A stretch of 51,193 bases of DNA from positions 1 to 51,193 of the forward strand of contig JAFEAF010000021.1 in the NCBI GenBank assembly GCA_018266555.1. Reading direction: 5' to 3'. The stretch comes from Bacteroidota bacterium (GTDB lineage: Bacteria > Bacteroidota > Bacteroidia > Chitinophagales > Chitinophagaceae). A program made the position numbers and the translations under genes. The first letter of the stretch is position 1; each line of letters starts with the position of its first letter. Of the stretch, positions 44,501 through 51,193 are shown one piece after another. The notes under the pieces are model-generated. The model saw nothing but the letters and a program-made list of their open reading frames with translations, was not told where the DNA came from and did not search any database.

Positions 44501-45901
44501 TTAAAACGCTTTCTTTTCGCCTTCAATGAGCTTCGCAAGGTTAGGGCAATCTTTTTTAGTTTGCTCATCTATCATAATATAATAGGTGGGAATTTTAGCT
44601 TCCAGCCATTTTTGAAGCGCTTCATTCTTTTTTTGATCTAAAGCCAACTGGGATATTTTGCTGTAATCATCATGCAGGTTCATTCTATGCGGTTCTGAAC
44701 GGGATTTCAGGTACACAATGCGAACTCCTTTTTTTGTTTGATCTGCATCAAAAACAACGGGTTGGGAGTATTCACCCACTTTCATTTTGCTGATGGTTGT
44801 CACCATATCTTTATCTAATTGGTCAATGGTAACATAAGGAGCGCCATCCCTATTTAAAATAAAGGGACCACTGAATTTAGCCTGTTCGTCCTCGCTGTAT
44901 TTACCTGCTGCTTCTTTAAAATTTATTGATCCTGCAATAATTTTCGAACGAACACTATCTAATTTAGCAATGGCTTCATTAATTTCTACATTAGTAACCG
45001 GAGGAATTCTCAGGATATGGCGTATGACTGCATCATCTCCATTTCGTTCCACCATTTGAATAAGATGATACCCAAATTTAGATTTTACCGGTGCGGAAAT
45101 TTCTCCGTCTTTCAACCTAAAGGCAGCGGCAAGAAATGTAGGGTCCCATATTTTATCGTTACGATTTAGTTGAAGTTGACCACCCTGATCTTTTGTTCCC
45201 GGATCCTGGGACACCCTTTTTGCCAATTCCGCAAATGAAATAACTTTTGTTTCAACTTGTTTTTTATAATTATTCAATTCTTCAATAATATATTTTTCCA
45301 GATCTCTTGAAGCCTTGGGATATACAACAATTTGCCCAACCTCTAATTCCGATTCAAAAAATGGTAAACTGTCTTTAGGGATTTTATCAAAAAAATCTTT
45401 TACTTCATTGGGAGTAATTCTCACATTTTCAACAATCTTGCTCCGCATAGCAGAAGCCAGTTTATTTTCTTTTACCGAAGCTCTCGCATCATCTTTAATT
45501 TGATATATGGTTTTACCGGCTACTTCTTCCAGGGCTTGCTGATTTCCCCCCATTTGATTAATGAAATACCGGATACGCTGATCCAATTCCGCCTCTACTT
45601 CTTCATCAGTAACCGGCAATGAATCTTTTTCTGCCTGCAACATCAATACTTTTGATACAATAGCTTGCTCTGTTAAAATACATGCTGCATTATCCGGAAC
45701 AGCCCCCCCCTGCCGTACAATATCAGAAATGGAATTTTGAATATCTGATTGAAGAATAATCCGGTCACCCACAATTCCAAGAATTTTATCCGCAACAACT
45801 TTTTTAGGTTGCGCTTGAGCAGACAAAACACAACCGAAAAACAAAAAGAAAACAGCTATAGGTTTCTTATAGAAAAACATGAATTCAAAAATACTTTTCA
45901 T
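44501..45901 (-). CDS. SurA-like periplasmic peptidyl-prolyl isomerase/chaperone
   Basis: A 466-residue protein. The signal peptide is long (hydrophobic IAVFFLFFGCVLS, cleavage near AQAQ at about 31). A SurA-type N-terminal domain follows, beginning KILGIVGDRIILQSDI. Two parvulin domains are present: the first at about 184-286 (VGQIVVYP, QDPGTKDQGGQL, KSKFGYHLIQMVER) and the second at about 289-403 (VIRHILRIPP, EQAKFSGPFI). SurA folds and escorts outer-membrane proteins. ATG at 45901 (a second at 45904) is chosen because reading up to 46000 adds a non-signal stretch beginning with TTG. It is the fourth gene of a rimP-nusA-infB-surA run, 99 bases behind infB. Confidence 0.9.
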   Translation of the reverse strand: MKSIFEFMFFYKKPIAVFFLFFGCVLSAQAQPKKVVADKILGIVGDRIILQSDIQNSISDIVRQGGAVPDNAACILTEQAIVSKVLMLQAEKDSLPVTDEEVEAELDQRIRYFINQMGGNQQALEEVAGKTIYQIKDDARASVKENKLASAMRSKIVENVRITPNEVKDFFDKIPKDSLPFFESELEVGQIVVYPKASRDLEKYIIEELNNYKKQVETKVISFAELAKRVSQDPGTKDQGGQLQLNRNDKIWDPTFLAAAFRLKDGEISAPVKSKFGYHLIQMVERNGDDAVIRHILRIPPVTNVEINEAIAKLDSVRSKIIAGSINFKEAAGKYSEDEQAKFSGPFILNRDGAPYVTIDQLDKDMVTTISKMKVGEYSQPVVFDADQTKKGVRIVYLKSRSEPHRMNLHDDYSKISQLALDQKKNEALQKWLEAKIPTYYIMIDEQTKKDCPNLAKLIEGEKKAF

Positions 45902-46000
45902 CATAATGATTAAACTATTCAGATCTGTATTTAACAAAAATTTCGATGATAATCCAGGATGCTCCCAATCCGGATTCCCATGTAATGAGAAATTTGTCAA

Positions 46001-48796
46001 TTATAGAGTTCTTTTTACCTCTTCTTCTTCATAAGCTTCTACAACATCCCCCACTTTTATATCAGAATAGTTTTTAATTGTTAATCCGCATTCCATTCCT
46101 GACTGTACTTCTTTAGCATCATCCTTAAACCGCTTGAGCGAACCCAATTCAGCACTGGCTCCTTCACCCGTAGGATAAATTACAATACCATCCCTGATAA
46201 GTCGTATTTTAGAATCTCTTTTAATCTTTCCGTCACGAACATAACTACCGGCTACTACGGCCTTATCAAATTTGAATACTTCTCTTATCTCAACGTTGGC
46301 AATTATTTTTTCCTGGATTGTAGGCTCCAGCATTCCTTCCATTGCACTTTTCACCTCCTCAATAGCATTATAAATAATAGAATACGTCCTGATCTGGATG
46401 CCCGCATTTTCTGCAAGTTTTGATGCCTGCAAAGAGGGGCGCACATTAAACCCAATGATAATTGCATCAGAGGCTTCAGCAAGTACTACATCGCTTTCAT
46501 TAATTTGTCCTACCCCTTTATGAATTACATTCACTACAATTTCCTGGGTTGATAATTTTTGCAATGAATCGCTCAATGCTTCTACGGAACCATCCACATC
46601 ACCTTTGATAATAATATTTAATTCTTTAAAATTACCAAGGGCAAGCCGGCGGCCGATTTCATCCAATGTTATATGTTTTCTTGCCCGCATTCCCTGCTCC
46701 CTTAGTATTTGTGCCCGGCGGTTTGCAATTTCTTTTGCCTCGGATTCATCCACGTACACTTTAAATTTTTCTCCTGCCTGCGGGGCGCCATTTAATCCTA
46801 ATATTAAAACTGGGGAAGAAGGCCCCGCTTCATCCTGTTTTTTATTCCTTTCATTGAACATAGCTTTTACACGACCATAATGTTGCCCACTCACTACAAG
46901 ATCTCCGATTCTCAATGTGCCATTTTCCACTAATAAAGTAGCTACGTATCCACGTCCTTTATCCAGGGTAGCTTCGATAATGGTACCGGTAGCTTCCCGG
47001 TCAGGATTGGCTTTTAAATCGAGCAATTCCGCTTCAAGTAATATTTTCTCAAGCAGCAGGTCCACATTCAATCCCTTTTTAGCAGAAATTTCCTGGCTCT
47101 GGTATTTACCACCCCATTCTTCTACCAATAAGTTCATCTGTGAAAGCTGTTCGTATATTTTTTGCGGATTAGCTCCATCTTTATCAATTTTATTAATAGC
47201 AAAAATCATGGGAACTCCTGCCGCTTGTGCATGGCTTATGGCCTCACGGGTTTGAGGCATCACGGCATCATCCGCAGCAATTACAATTACAGCAATATCA
47301 GTAACCTTTGCGCCCCTGGCACGCATTGCAGTGAATGCTTCGTGGCCGGGAGTGTCTAAAAATGTAATCTCTTTTCCATTCGTTACTTTTACCCGGTATG
47401 CCCCTATGTGTTGTGTAATTCCTCCGGCCTCACCAGCTACCACATTTGCATTTCTGATATAATCGAGTAATGAAGTTTTTCCATGGTCCACATGTCCCAT
47501 GATAGTTACAATCGGGGAACGGTGTTGTAATTCTTCTTCACTGTCTTGTTCTTCCTGCTCTTCCATCTCCAATTGTTTCTCCATATCTATAAACTCCACA
47601 TCAAAACCAAATTCACTGGCCACTAATTCAATCACCTCGGCATCCAGCCTTTGATTAATAGAAACCATGATGCCCAGGCTCATACATTTGCTGATCACAT
47701 CAGCAAAATTGACATCCATCAGGCTGGCCAATTCACTGACACTGATAAATTCGGTGACCTGAAGTTTATGATCGGTTTCAGCTTCGCCCATTGCTTCGGC
47801 CATTTCCTGTCTTTTCTCACGACGCAACTTTGCTTTGAGATTTTTGCCTTTCCCTCCACCCCCAGCTAACTTGGCTTGTGTTTGCCTTATCTTTTCCTGG
47901 ATTTCTTTTTCATCAATTTGCTTTTCTTCCCGGGGTCTGTTATCTCGTCGTCCGCCGCCACTGCTTCCTCCGCCTCGCCTGTCCCTTCTATCATCTCTGT
48001 TGAACCCACCTCCACCCTGTCTTTTCTCTCTGTCTTTAAAGAAATCTTCTTTTTTTACCTCTTTTTTTTCAATCGGTATTCTTTTTCTTTTTCTTTTTTC
48101 TTCTTTTTTCGGCCTTGTATCATTATCAACCGGTAGATCGATTTTGCCAAGGATTTTGGGCCCACTTAATTTTTCTACTTCAATATTTTCAATAACCGGT
48201 GGCAATTCCTCCTGTTCAGGGATTTCCTTTACCGGAGTTATTACTTCCTGTACTGGTTCTTCATCTTTTTTGCTTTTCTTCTTTGCTGTTTTTTTAACTG
48301 GCTCAGCGGCAGCTTCTTCTTTCTTTTTCTTGCCTGTCTTTTTAGGTTTTGTAGATGAATCAATAGCCGTAAGGTCTATTTTATCTACTATTTTTGGCTT
48401 TTCAAGTTCCGGAGCTTCTATTTTTACAATTTCTTCCTTGGGTGGTTCTTCTTTTGGGGGTTTTGATTTTATTGATTTATCATCTACTATAGGGTCTTCT
48501 TTCTTTGTGGTTTTTTTCTCTTCTTTTTTAAAAACAATTTCTTCTTCTTCTTTTTTCTTTTTTATTTCAGACTGGCCACTTTTTGGTAAATCCACCTGGT
48601 CGCTCTTCATCTTAGCCACCTTATCACTTTGAAATTCCATTTGCAACGCCCGATACATTTCCTCTGAAAGTTTGGATGTGGCTTTCAAATCATCTTTAGG
48701 AAAACCTTTGTCAAGCAAAAAATCAATAAGGGTATCCTGACCAATATTGAATTCTTTGGCTGCAGCTAATAATCTGGGTAGTTTTAATTCTGCCAT
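46001..48796 (-). CDS. infB: translation initiation factor IF-2
   Basis: A 931-residue GTPase that delivers initiator tRNA to the ribosome. After a short N-terminal fold ([22 protein letters not shown]), residues about 60-330 are a long low-complexity linker very rich in Lys, Glu and Pro, with Gly/Arg-rich stretches near 265-290. This is normal for the family though long. The second N-domain ([16 protein letters not shown]) precedes the G domain: G1 GHVDHGKTS (about 432-440), G3 DTPGHEAF and G4 NKIDK. Domains II-IV follow through to the C-terminal EEEEVKRTL. Its stop is one base from the longest possible start of the SurA-like gene. The 95-base gap to nusA holds a 9-bp inverted repeat. Confidence 0.97.
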   Translation of the reverse strand: MAELKLPRLLAAAKEFNIGQDTLIDFLLDKGFPKDDLKATSKLSEEMYRALQMEFQSDKVAKMKSDQVDLPKSGQSEIKKKKEEEEIVFKKEEKKTTKKEDPIVDDKSIKSKPPKEEPPKEEIVKIEAPELEKPKIVDKIDLTAIDSSTKPKKTGKKKKEEAAAEPVKKTAKKKSKKDEEPVQEVITPVKEIPEQEELPPVIENIEVEKLSGPKILGKIDLPVDNDTRPKKEEKRKRKRIPIEKKEVKKEDFFKDREKRQGGGGFNRDDRRDRRGGGSSGGGRRDNRPREEKQIDEKEIQEKIRQTQAKLAGGGGKGKNLKAKLRREKRQEMAEAMGEAETDHKLQVTEFISVSELASLMDVNFADVISKCMSLGIMVSINQRLDAEVIELVASEFGFDVEFIDMEKQLEMEEQEEQDSEEELQHRSPIVTIMGHVDHGKTSLLDYIRNANVVAGEAGGITQHIGAYRVKVTNGKEITFLDTPGHEAFTAMRARGAKVTDIAVIVIAADDAVMPQTREAISHAQAAGVPMIFAINKIDKDGANPQKIYEQLSQMNLLVEEWGGKYQSQEISAKKGLNVDLLLEKILLEAELLDLKANPDREATGTIIEATLDKGRGYVATLLVENGTLRIGDLVVSGQHYGRVKAMFNERNKKQDEAGPSSPVLILGLNGAPQAGEKFKVYVDESEAKEIANRRAQILREQGMRARKHITLDEIGRRLALGNFKELNIIIKGDVDGSVEALSDSLQKLSTQEIVVNVIHKGVGQINESDVVLAEASDAIIIGFNVRPSLQASKLAENAGIQIRTYSIIYNAIEEVKSAMEGMLEPTIQEKIIANVEIREVFKFDKAVVAGSYVRDGKIKRDSKIRLIRDGIVIYPTGEGASAELGSLKRFKDDAKEVQSGMECGLTIKNYSDIKVGDVVEAYEEEEVKRTL

Positions 48797-48811
48797 TCAG
48801 TTTGTTTAATT

Positions 48812-48871
48812 GTGAATGGCGAACAGTGAATGTATAAATCCTTTCCATATTTTCCTCAAACGGCCATTCAC
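48812..48871. repeat. 9-bp inverted repeat in the nusA-infB intercistronic gap
   Basis: GTGAATGGC (48812-48820) is the reverse complement of GCCATTCAC (48863-48871), with a second GTGAATG at 48826-48832. The gap between nusA (stop 48892) and infB (start 48796) is 95 bases, longer than expected inside this operon. Confidence 0.35.
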
Positions 48872-48891
48872 CTTCGCCTCTTCACTTTGTT

Positions 48892-50139
48892 TTATTCTTT
48901 TTTAAATTCTTCCTGTAATACCTTTCTCACTTCATCAATAGTTTCTTTTTCAAGGTCTGTTCTGCGTTCCAATTCTTCAGGAGTAAGCTCCAATACACTT
49001 CTGGCTGTATCACAACCAATGCGTTTCAGCTCATCAATTACCCATGTTTCAATTTCATCACTGAATTCATCCAGGTCAATGTCAAATTCTTCTACTTCAC
49101 CTTCATTATCACGATAAACATCCAATTCATAACCCGTCAATTCACAAGCCAATTTAATATTTACGCCTCTGCGGCCAATAGCCAATGAAACCTGATCCGG
49201 TTTCAGGTACACATTGGCATGTTTATTTTCCTGGTCCAGATCCATGCTGGTGATTTTAGCCGGAGTCAATGAGCGCTGAATAAGCAACTGGGTGTTATTT
49301 GTCCAGTTAATCACATCAATATTTTCATTTTTTAATTCCCGGACAATGCCATGAATACGGCTTCCTTTCATTCCTACACAGGCGCCTACAGGATCAATCC
49401 GGTCATCATAAGATTCCACAGCTACTTTAGCTCTTTCGCCCGGATCCCGAACAATTTTTTTAATAACTATTAGTCCATCAAAAATTTCGGGCACTTCTAT
49501 TTCCAGTAATTTAGCGAGAAACTCAGGCGAAGTGCGGGAAAGGATAATAACCGGCGTGTTATTCTTCATATCCACTTTTTTCACCACCGCCCGGATGCTT
49601 TCACCTTTTTTGAAATAATCCTGCGGTATTTGTTCGCTCTTTGGCAATATCAGTTCATTGCCTTCTTCGTCCAGCAGCAATATTTCTTTTTTCCAAACCT
49701 GGTACACTTCAGCACTTACAATTTCACCGGTTCTGTCACCATATTTTTTTGCCAGAACATTTTTCTTCAGATCATTGATGCGGCTGGCCAGGGTTTGCTT
49801 AGCGGCAAGGATAGCCCTGCGCCCAAAATCGTACAGATCAATTTCTTCAAACAATTCTTCACCAACTTCAAAATCGGGCTCAATTTTTACTGCATCTTTA
49901 TATCCTACCTGCGCCAATGGATCTTCCACCTGGCCATCTTCTACAATCATCCGGTGCCGGATGATCTCAAGGTCACCTTTTTCGGCATTTACAATTACAT
50001 CAAAGTTTTCATCGCTGCCATATTTTTTCCGAAGCAATGTTTTAAAAACGTCTTCTACCACTTTCATCATAGTGGGGCGGTCAATATTTTCCGCATCTTT
50101 GAATTCCTGAAATGCTTCAATCAGATTGATACTTGCCAT
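48892..50139 (-). CDS. nusA: transcription termination/antitermination factor NusA
   Basis: A 415-residue RNA-polymerase partner that modulates pausing, termination and antitermination. The N-terminal polymerase-binding domain (1 to about 130) contains FQEFKDAENIDRPT and LLRKKYGSDENFDV. An S1 domain follows (GDRTGEIVSAEVYQVWKK), then KH1 and KH2 with GACVGMKGSRIHGIVREL and SLAIGRRGVNIKLA. A C-terminal acidic helical end (to FKKE) replaces the repeats of E. coli NusA. ATG at 50139 (MASINLIEAF) is preferred over an upstream frame start at 50172, because this is the normal start of family members and leaves a 43-base gap to rimP. Confidence 0.96.
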   Translation of the reverse strand: MASINLIEAFQEFKDAENIDRPTMMKVVEDVFKTLLRKKYGSDENFDVIVNAEKGDLEIIRHRMIVEDGQVEDPLAQVGYKDAVKIEPDFEVGEELFEEIDLYDFGRRAILAAKQTLASRINDLKKNVLAKKYGDRTGEIVSAEVYQVWKKEILLLDEEGNELILPKSEQIPQDYFKKGESIRAVVKKVDMKNNTPVIILSRTSPEFLAKLLEIEVPEIFDGLIVIKKIVRDPGERAKVAVESYDDRIDPVGACVGMKGSRIHGIVRELKNENIDVINWTNNTQLLIQRSLTPAKITSMDLDQENKHANVYLKPDQVSLAIGRRGVNIKLACELTGYELDVYRDNEGEVEEFDIDLDEFSDEIETWVIDELKRIGCDTARSVLELTPEELERRTDLEKETIDEVRKVLQEEFKKE

Positions 50140-50182
50140 AGTTCGAAATTTTGAAAGGGGCTTTGTTTTCAAAAACCCACGA

Positions 50183-50653
50183 TTAAAACTTTATTTGAAT
50201 TTTTGTTGATTTAATACTTTCAAAAGGGATACTGTGTTTGATATATTCTTTCTTTTTATTTTTTCCTTTTTCTTCTTCAATTACAATGGCATATTCACTT
50301 GCCGAAATTAATTTTCCCTCTGTCTTGATTCCGTCTTTTCTTAGAACTTCAACATTTTTCCCGATATTCTTTAAATATTGCCTTAGCATTTTCAGAGGTT
50401 CATCCAAACCGGGAGAAGAAACTTCTAATGAAAAATCATTTCCTGGAAATATTCCACCCTCCGTAATTTGTTTATAGAGGCTCCTGTTTATCCGAACAAG
50501 TTCATCAATGTTAATTCCCTGGTCGGCATCAATAAATACCCGTACATAGTTAGCGGAGCTGATCTTTATGTCCACAAGAAAGAATCCGGGTTTTTCACTG
50601 ATCAGGGAATCTATTTTTTGTTCCAGTTCTTTTATTTGAGCTATTTCGTTCAT
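50183..50653 (-). CDS. rimP: ribosome maturation factor RimP
   Basis: A 156-residue protein for 30S subunit maturation. The N-terminal alpha/beta domain carries LVDIKISSANYVRVFIDADQGINIDELVRINR, the middle has the conserved FSLEVSSPGLDEPL, and the C-terminal SH3-like domain ends in SIKSTKIQIKF. It is the first gene of rimP-nusA-infB, a conserved order. ATG at 50653 is chosen: a longer frame to 50740 would run through a perfect leader hairpin and a strong promoter, so it cannot be real coding sequence. Confidence 0.94.
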   Translation of the reverse strand: MNEIAQIKELEQKIDSLISEKPGFFLVDIKISSANYVRVFIDADQGINIDELVRINRSLYKQITEGGIFPGNDFSLEVSSPGLDEPLKMLRQYLKNIGKNVEVLRKDGIKTEGKLISASEYAIVIEEEKGKNKKKEYIKHSIPFESIKSTKIQIKF

Positions 50654-50658
50654 GAACC

Positions 50659-50697
50659 CTAAATGAAGAAGGGAACGGACCTCGTTCCCTTCTTCAT
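50659..50697 (-). promoter_or_regulatory. leader hairpin of rimP-nusA-infB with embedded 12-codon frame
   Basis: A perfect 15-bp inverted repeat (50663-50677 with 50683-50697, loop GACCT on the plus strand) sits between the promoter and rimP. Read on the minus strand, an ATG at 50697 opens a 12-codon frame (MKKGTRSVPFFI, stop 50661-50659) that spans the whole stem and ends 5 bases before the rimP ATG. This has the layout of a regulatory leader; the mechanism is not known. Confidence 0.6.
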
Positions 50698-50709
50698 CTT
50701 TTGCCGGGG

Positions 50710-50741
50710 CAAAGGTAAGGGAATGCCACAATTCATACAAA
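50710..50741 (-). promoter_or_regulatory. promoter of rimP-nusA-infB, Bacteroidota type
   Basis: On the minus strand, TTTG (50741-50738), a 20-base spacer, then TACCTTTG (50717-50710). Both boxes and the spacing match the Bacteroidota consensus. Transcription should begin near 50703, just ahead of the leader hairpin, giving a leader of about 50 bases. Confidence 0.7.
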
Positions 50742-50832
50742 AACTTATCACGAATTCATTTTTACTGGATTTTTACAGCTGTTCACCGTTTTTTTTAAAA
50801 ATGAAATAGAAAGACTATGTTAACTTCGAAAC

Positions 50833-51072
50833 ATGATTTTTCGGATCCTTTTATATGCCTTCCTGTTCTATCTATTATATAGAATGATCTTTGACTTTAT
50901 TATCCCTGTTTACAAAACATCTAACCGCTTAAAAAAGGGATTTAGGGATGCACATCAAAAAATGTCGGAACAAATGAATAATAGCAAACAGTATAGTACA
51001 AATCTTCCTAAGTCATCAGCCCCATCCAAAGCGTCTAAGAATGATTATATAGAATTTGAAGAAATCAAATAG
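50833..51072 (+). CDS. DUF4834 family small membrane protein
   Basis: A 79-residue protein with one N-terminal membrane helix (ILLYAFLFYLLYRMIFDFIIPVY) and a polar tail ending YIEFEEIK, the arrangement of Bacteroidota DUF4834 proteins. Function unknown. It diverges from rimP and precedes a tRNA gene on the same strand, about 53 bases away. Confidence 0.78.
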   Translation: MIFRILLYAFLFYLLYRMIFDFIIPVYKTSNRLKKGFRDAHQKMSEQMNNSKQYSTNLPKSSAPSKASKNDYIEFEEIK

Positions 51073-51093
51073 CGGGCTTCTCTTTTATTTTTT

Positions 51094-51101
51094 TATTTTT
51101 G
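51094..51101 (+). promoter_or_regulatory. putative -7 promoter element of the tRNA gene
   Basis: TATTTTTG fits TAnnTTTG, 24 bases before the tRNA 5' end. No -33 partner was identified. Confidence 0.4.
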
Positions 51102-51125
51102 CGGCTCTTTAAGAAAAAATAGTCA

Positions 51126-51193
51126 GGACCCTTAGCTCAGACGGTTAGAGCACCTGACTCATAATCAGGGGGTCGTTGGTTCGATCCCAACAG
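51126..51193 (+). tRNA. tRNA with anticodon CAT, truncated by the window end
   Basis: The acceptor GGACCCT starts at 51126. The D stem GCTC/GAGC, the anticodon stem CCTGA/TCAGG with loop CTCATAA (anticodon 51160-51162) and the T stem GTTGG/CCAAC are complete; the window ends after the first two bases of the 3' acceptor strand. CAT may be elongator Met or the tRNA-Ile that is modified to read ATA; the acceptor pairs fully at position 1, which argues against initiator Met. Confidence 0.9.

Noticed and set aside
45902-46000. N-terminal extension of the SurA-like protein to a TTG at 46000
   Set aside because: The added residues precede and spoil a good signal peptide beginning at the ATG at 45901.
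47835-48632. A 265-codon open frame on the plus strand, Ser/Phe-rich
   Set aside because: It is antisense to the Lys/Glu-rich linker of infB; the long frame arises from the biased codons of that linker.
49630-50154. Frames of 174 and 150 codons on the plus strand
   Set aside because: Both are antisense to nusA, which is certain from its domains.

Overview
The window looks like chromosomal DNA of a member of the Bacteroidota, most likely of the order Chitinophagales (Chitinophagaceae or a close relative). The reasons are: AT-rich DNA; very few recognisable Shine-Dalgarno sites; several intergenic matches to the Bacteroidota vegetative promoter (TTTG, about 20 bases, then TAnnTTTG); and lineage-typical families (DUF3667, DUF4834, DUF1569, a stand-alone MnmD, paired rhomboid proteases, a DUF4369-like/thioredoxin protein, a large M16 peptidase and a BNR/VPS10-type exported protein). 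The family assignment rests on protein recognition without any database search.

Layout. 1-1.9 kb: a DUF3667 membrane protein set in unusual, non-coding-looking DNA. 1.9-5.5 kb: a metal-efflux CDF transporter, a covalent-FAD amine oxidase, an AlkA-type DNA glycosylase and the tRNA-modifying methyltransferase MnmD. The last two diverge around a near-perfect 15-bp inverted repeat. 5.5-13 kb, minus strand: cysS, an aldo/keto reductase, a membrane-anchored EEP-fold phosphatase/nuclease, two rhomboid proteases and rlmD. 13-16.6 kb: a TlpA-like thioredoxin lipoprotein-type gene followed by a double-parvulin chaperone. 16.7-19.7 kb, minus strand: metF and a translationally coupled pair (FKBP fusion protein plus a small exported protein). 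19.9-23 kb: lptB, a GH3-family adenylating enzyme and fabG in one unit. 23-28.7 kb, minus strand: an SGNH hydrolase, an RfbD-like reductase, a crotonase-family protein and paaZ, with a remnant of a GxxExxY gene between the last two. 29-32 kb: small exported proteins, a DUF1569 protein, adk and msrB. 32-39.8 kb: an M16 peptidase, tRNA-Thr(CGT), a 1079-residue beta-propeller protein and an aminotransferase. 39.8-42.5 kb: a tiny lipoprotein of 48 residues with an 80-residue partner, a glycosyltransferase, a lipoprotein and sixA. 42.6-50.7 kb, minus strand: the conserved rimP-nusA-infB order followed by a SurA-like chaperone and a long PurF-type enzyme. The window ends in DUF4834 and a truncated tRNA with anticodon CAT.

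Most genes are housekeeping or envelope functions. Two themes recur: envelope protein folding and quality control (three peptidyl-prolyl isomerase proteins, rhomboids, the M16 peptidase, a CGHC thioredoxin) and RNA/translation maintenance (MnmD, RlmD, CysS, RimP, NusA, InfB, two tRNAs). No CRISPR array, intact insertion sequence, prophage, integrase or rRNA operon was seen. The most interesting non-coding signals are the perfect 15-bp leader hairpin, with a 12-codon reading frame inside it, just upstream of rimP-nusA-infB, and the palindrome between the glycosylase and mnmD. I did not find a convincing wholly new multi-gene system.
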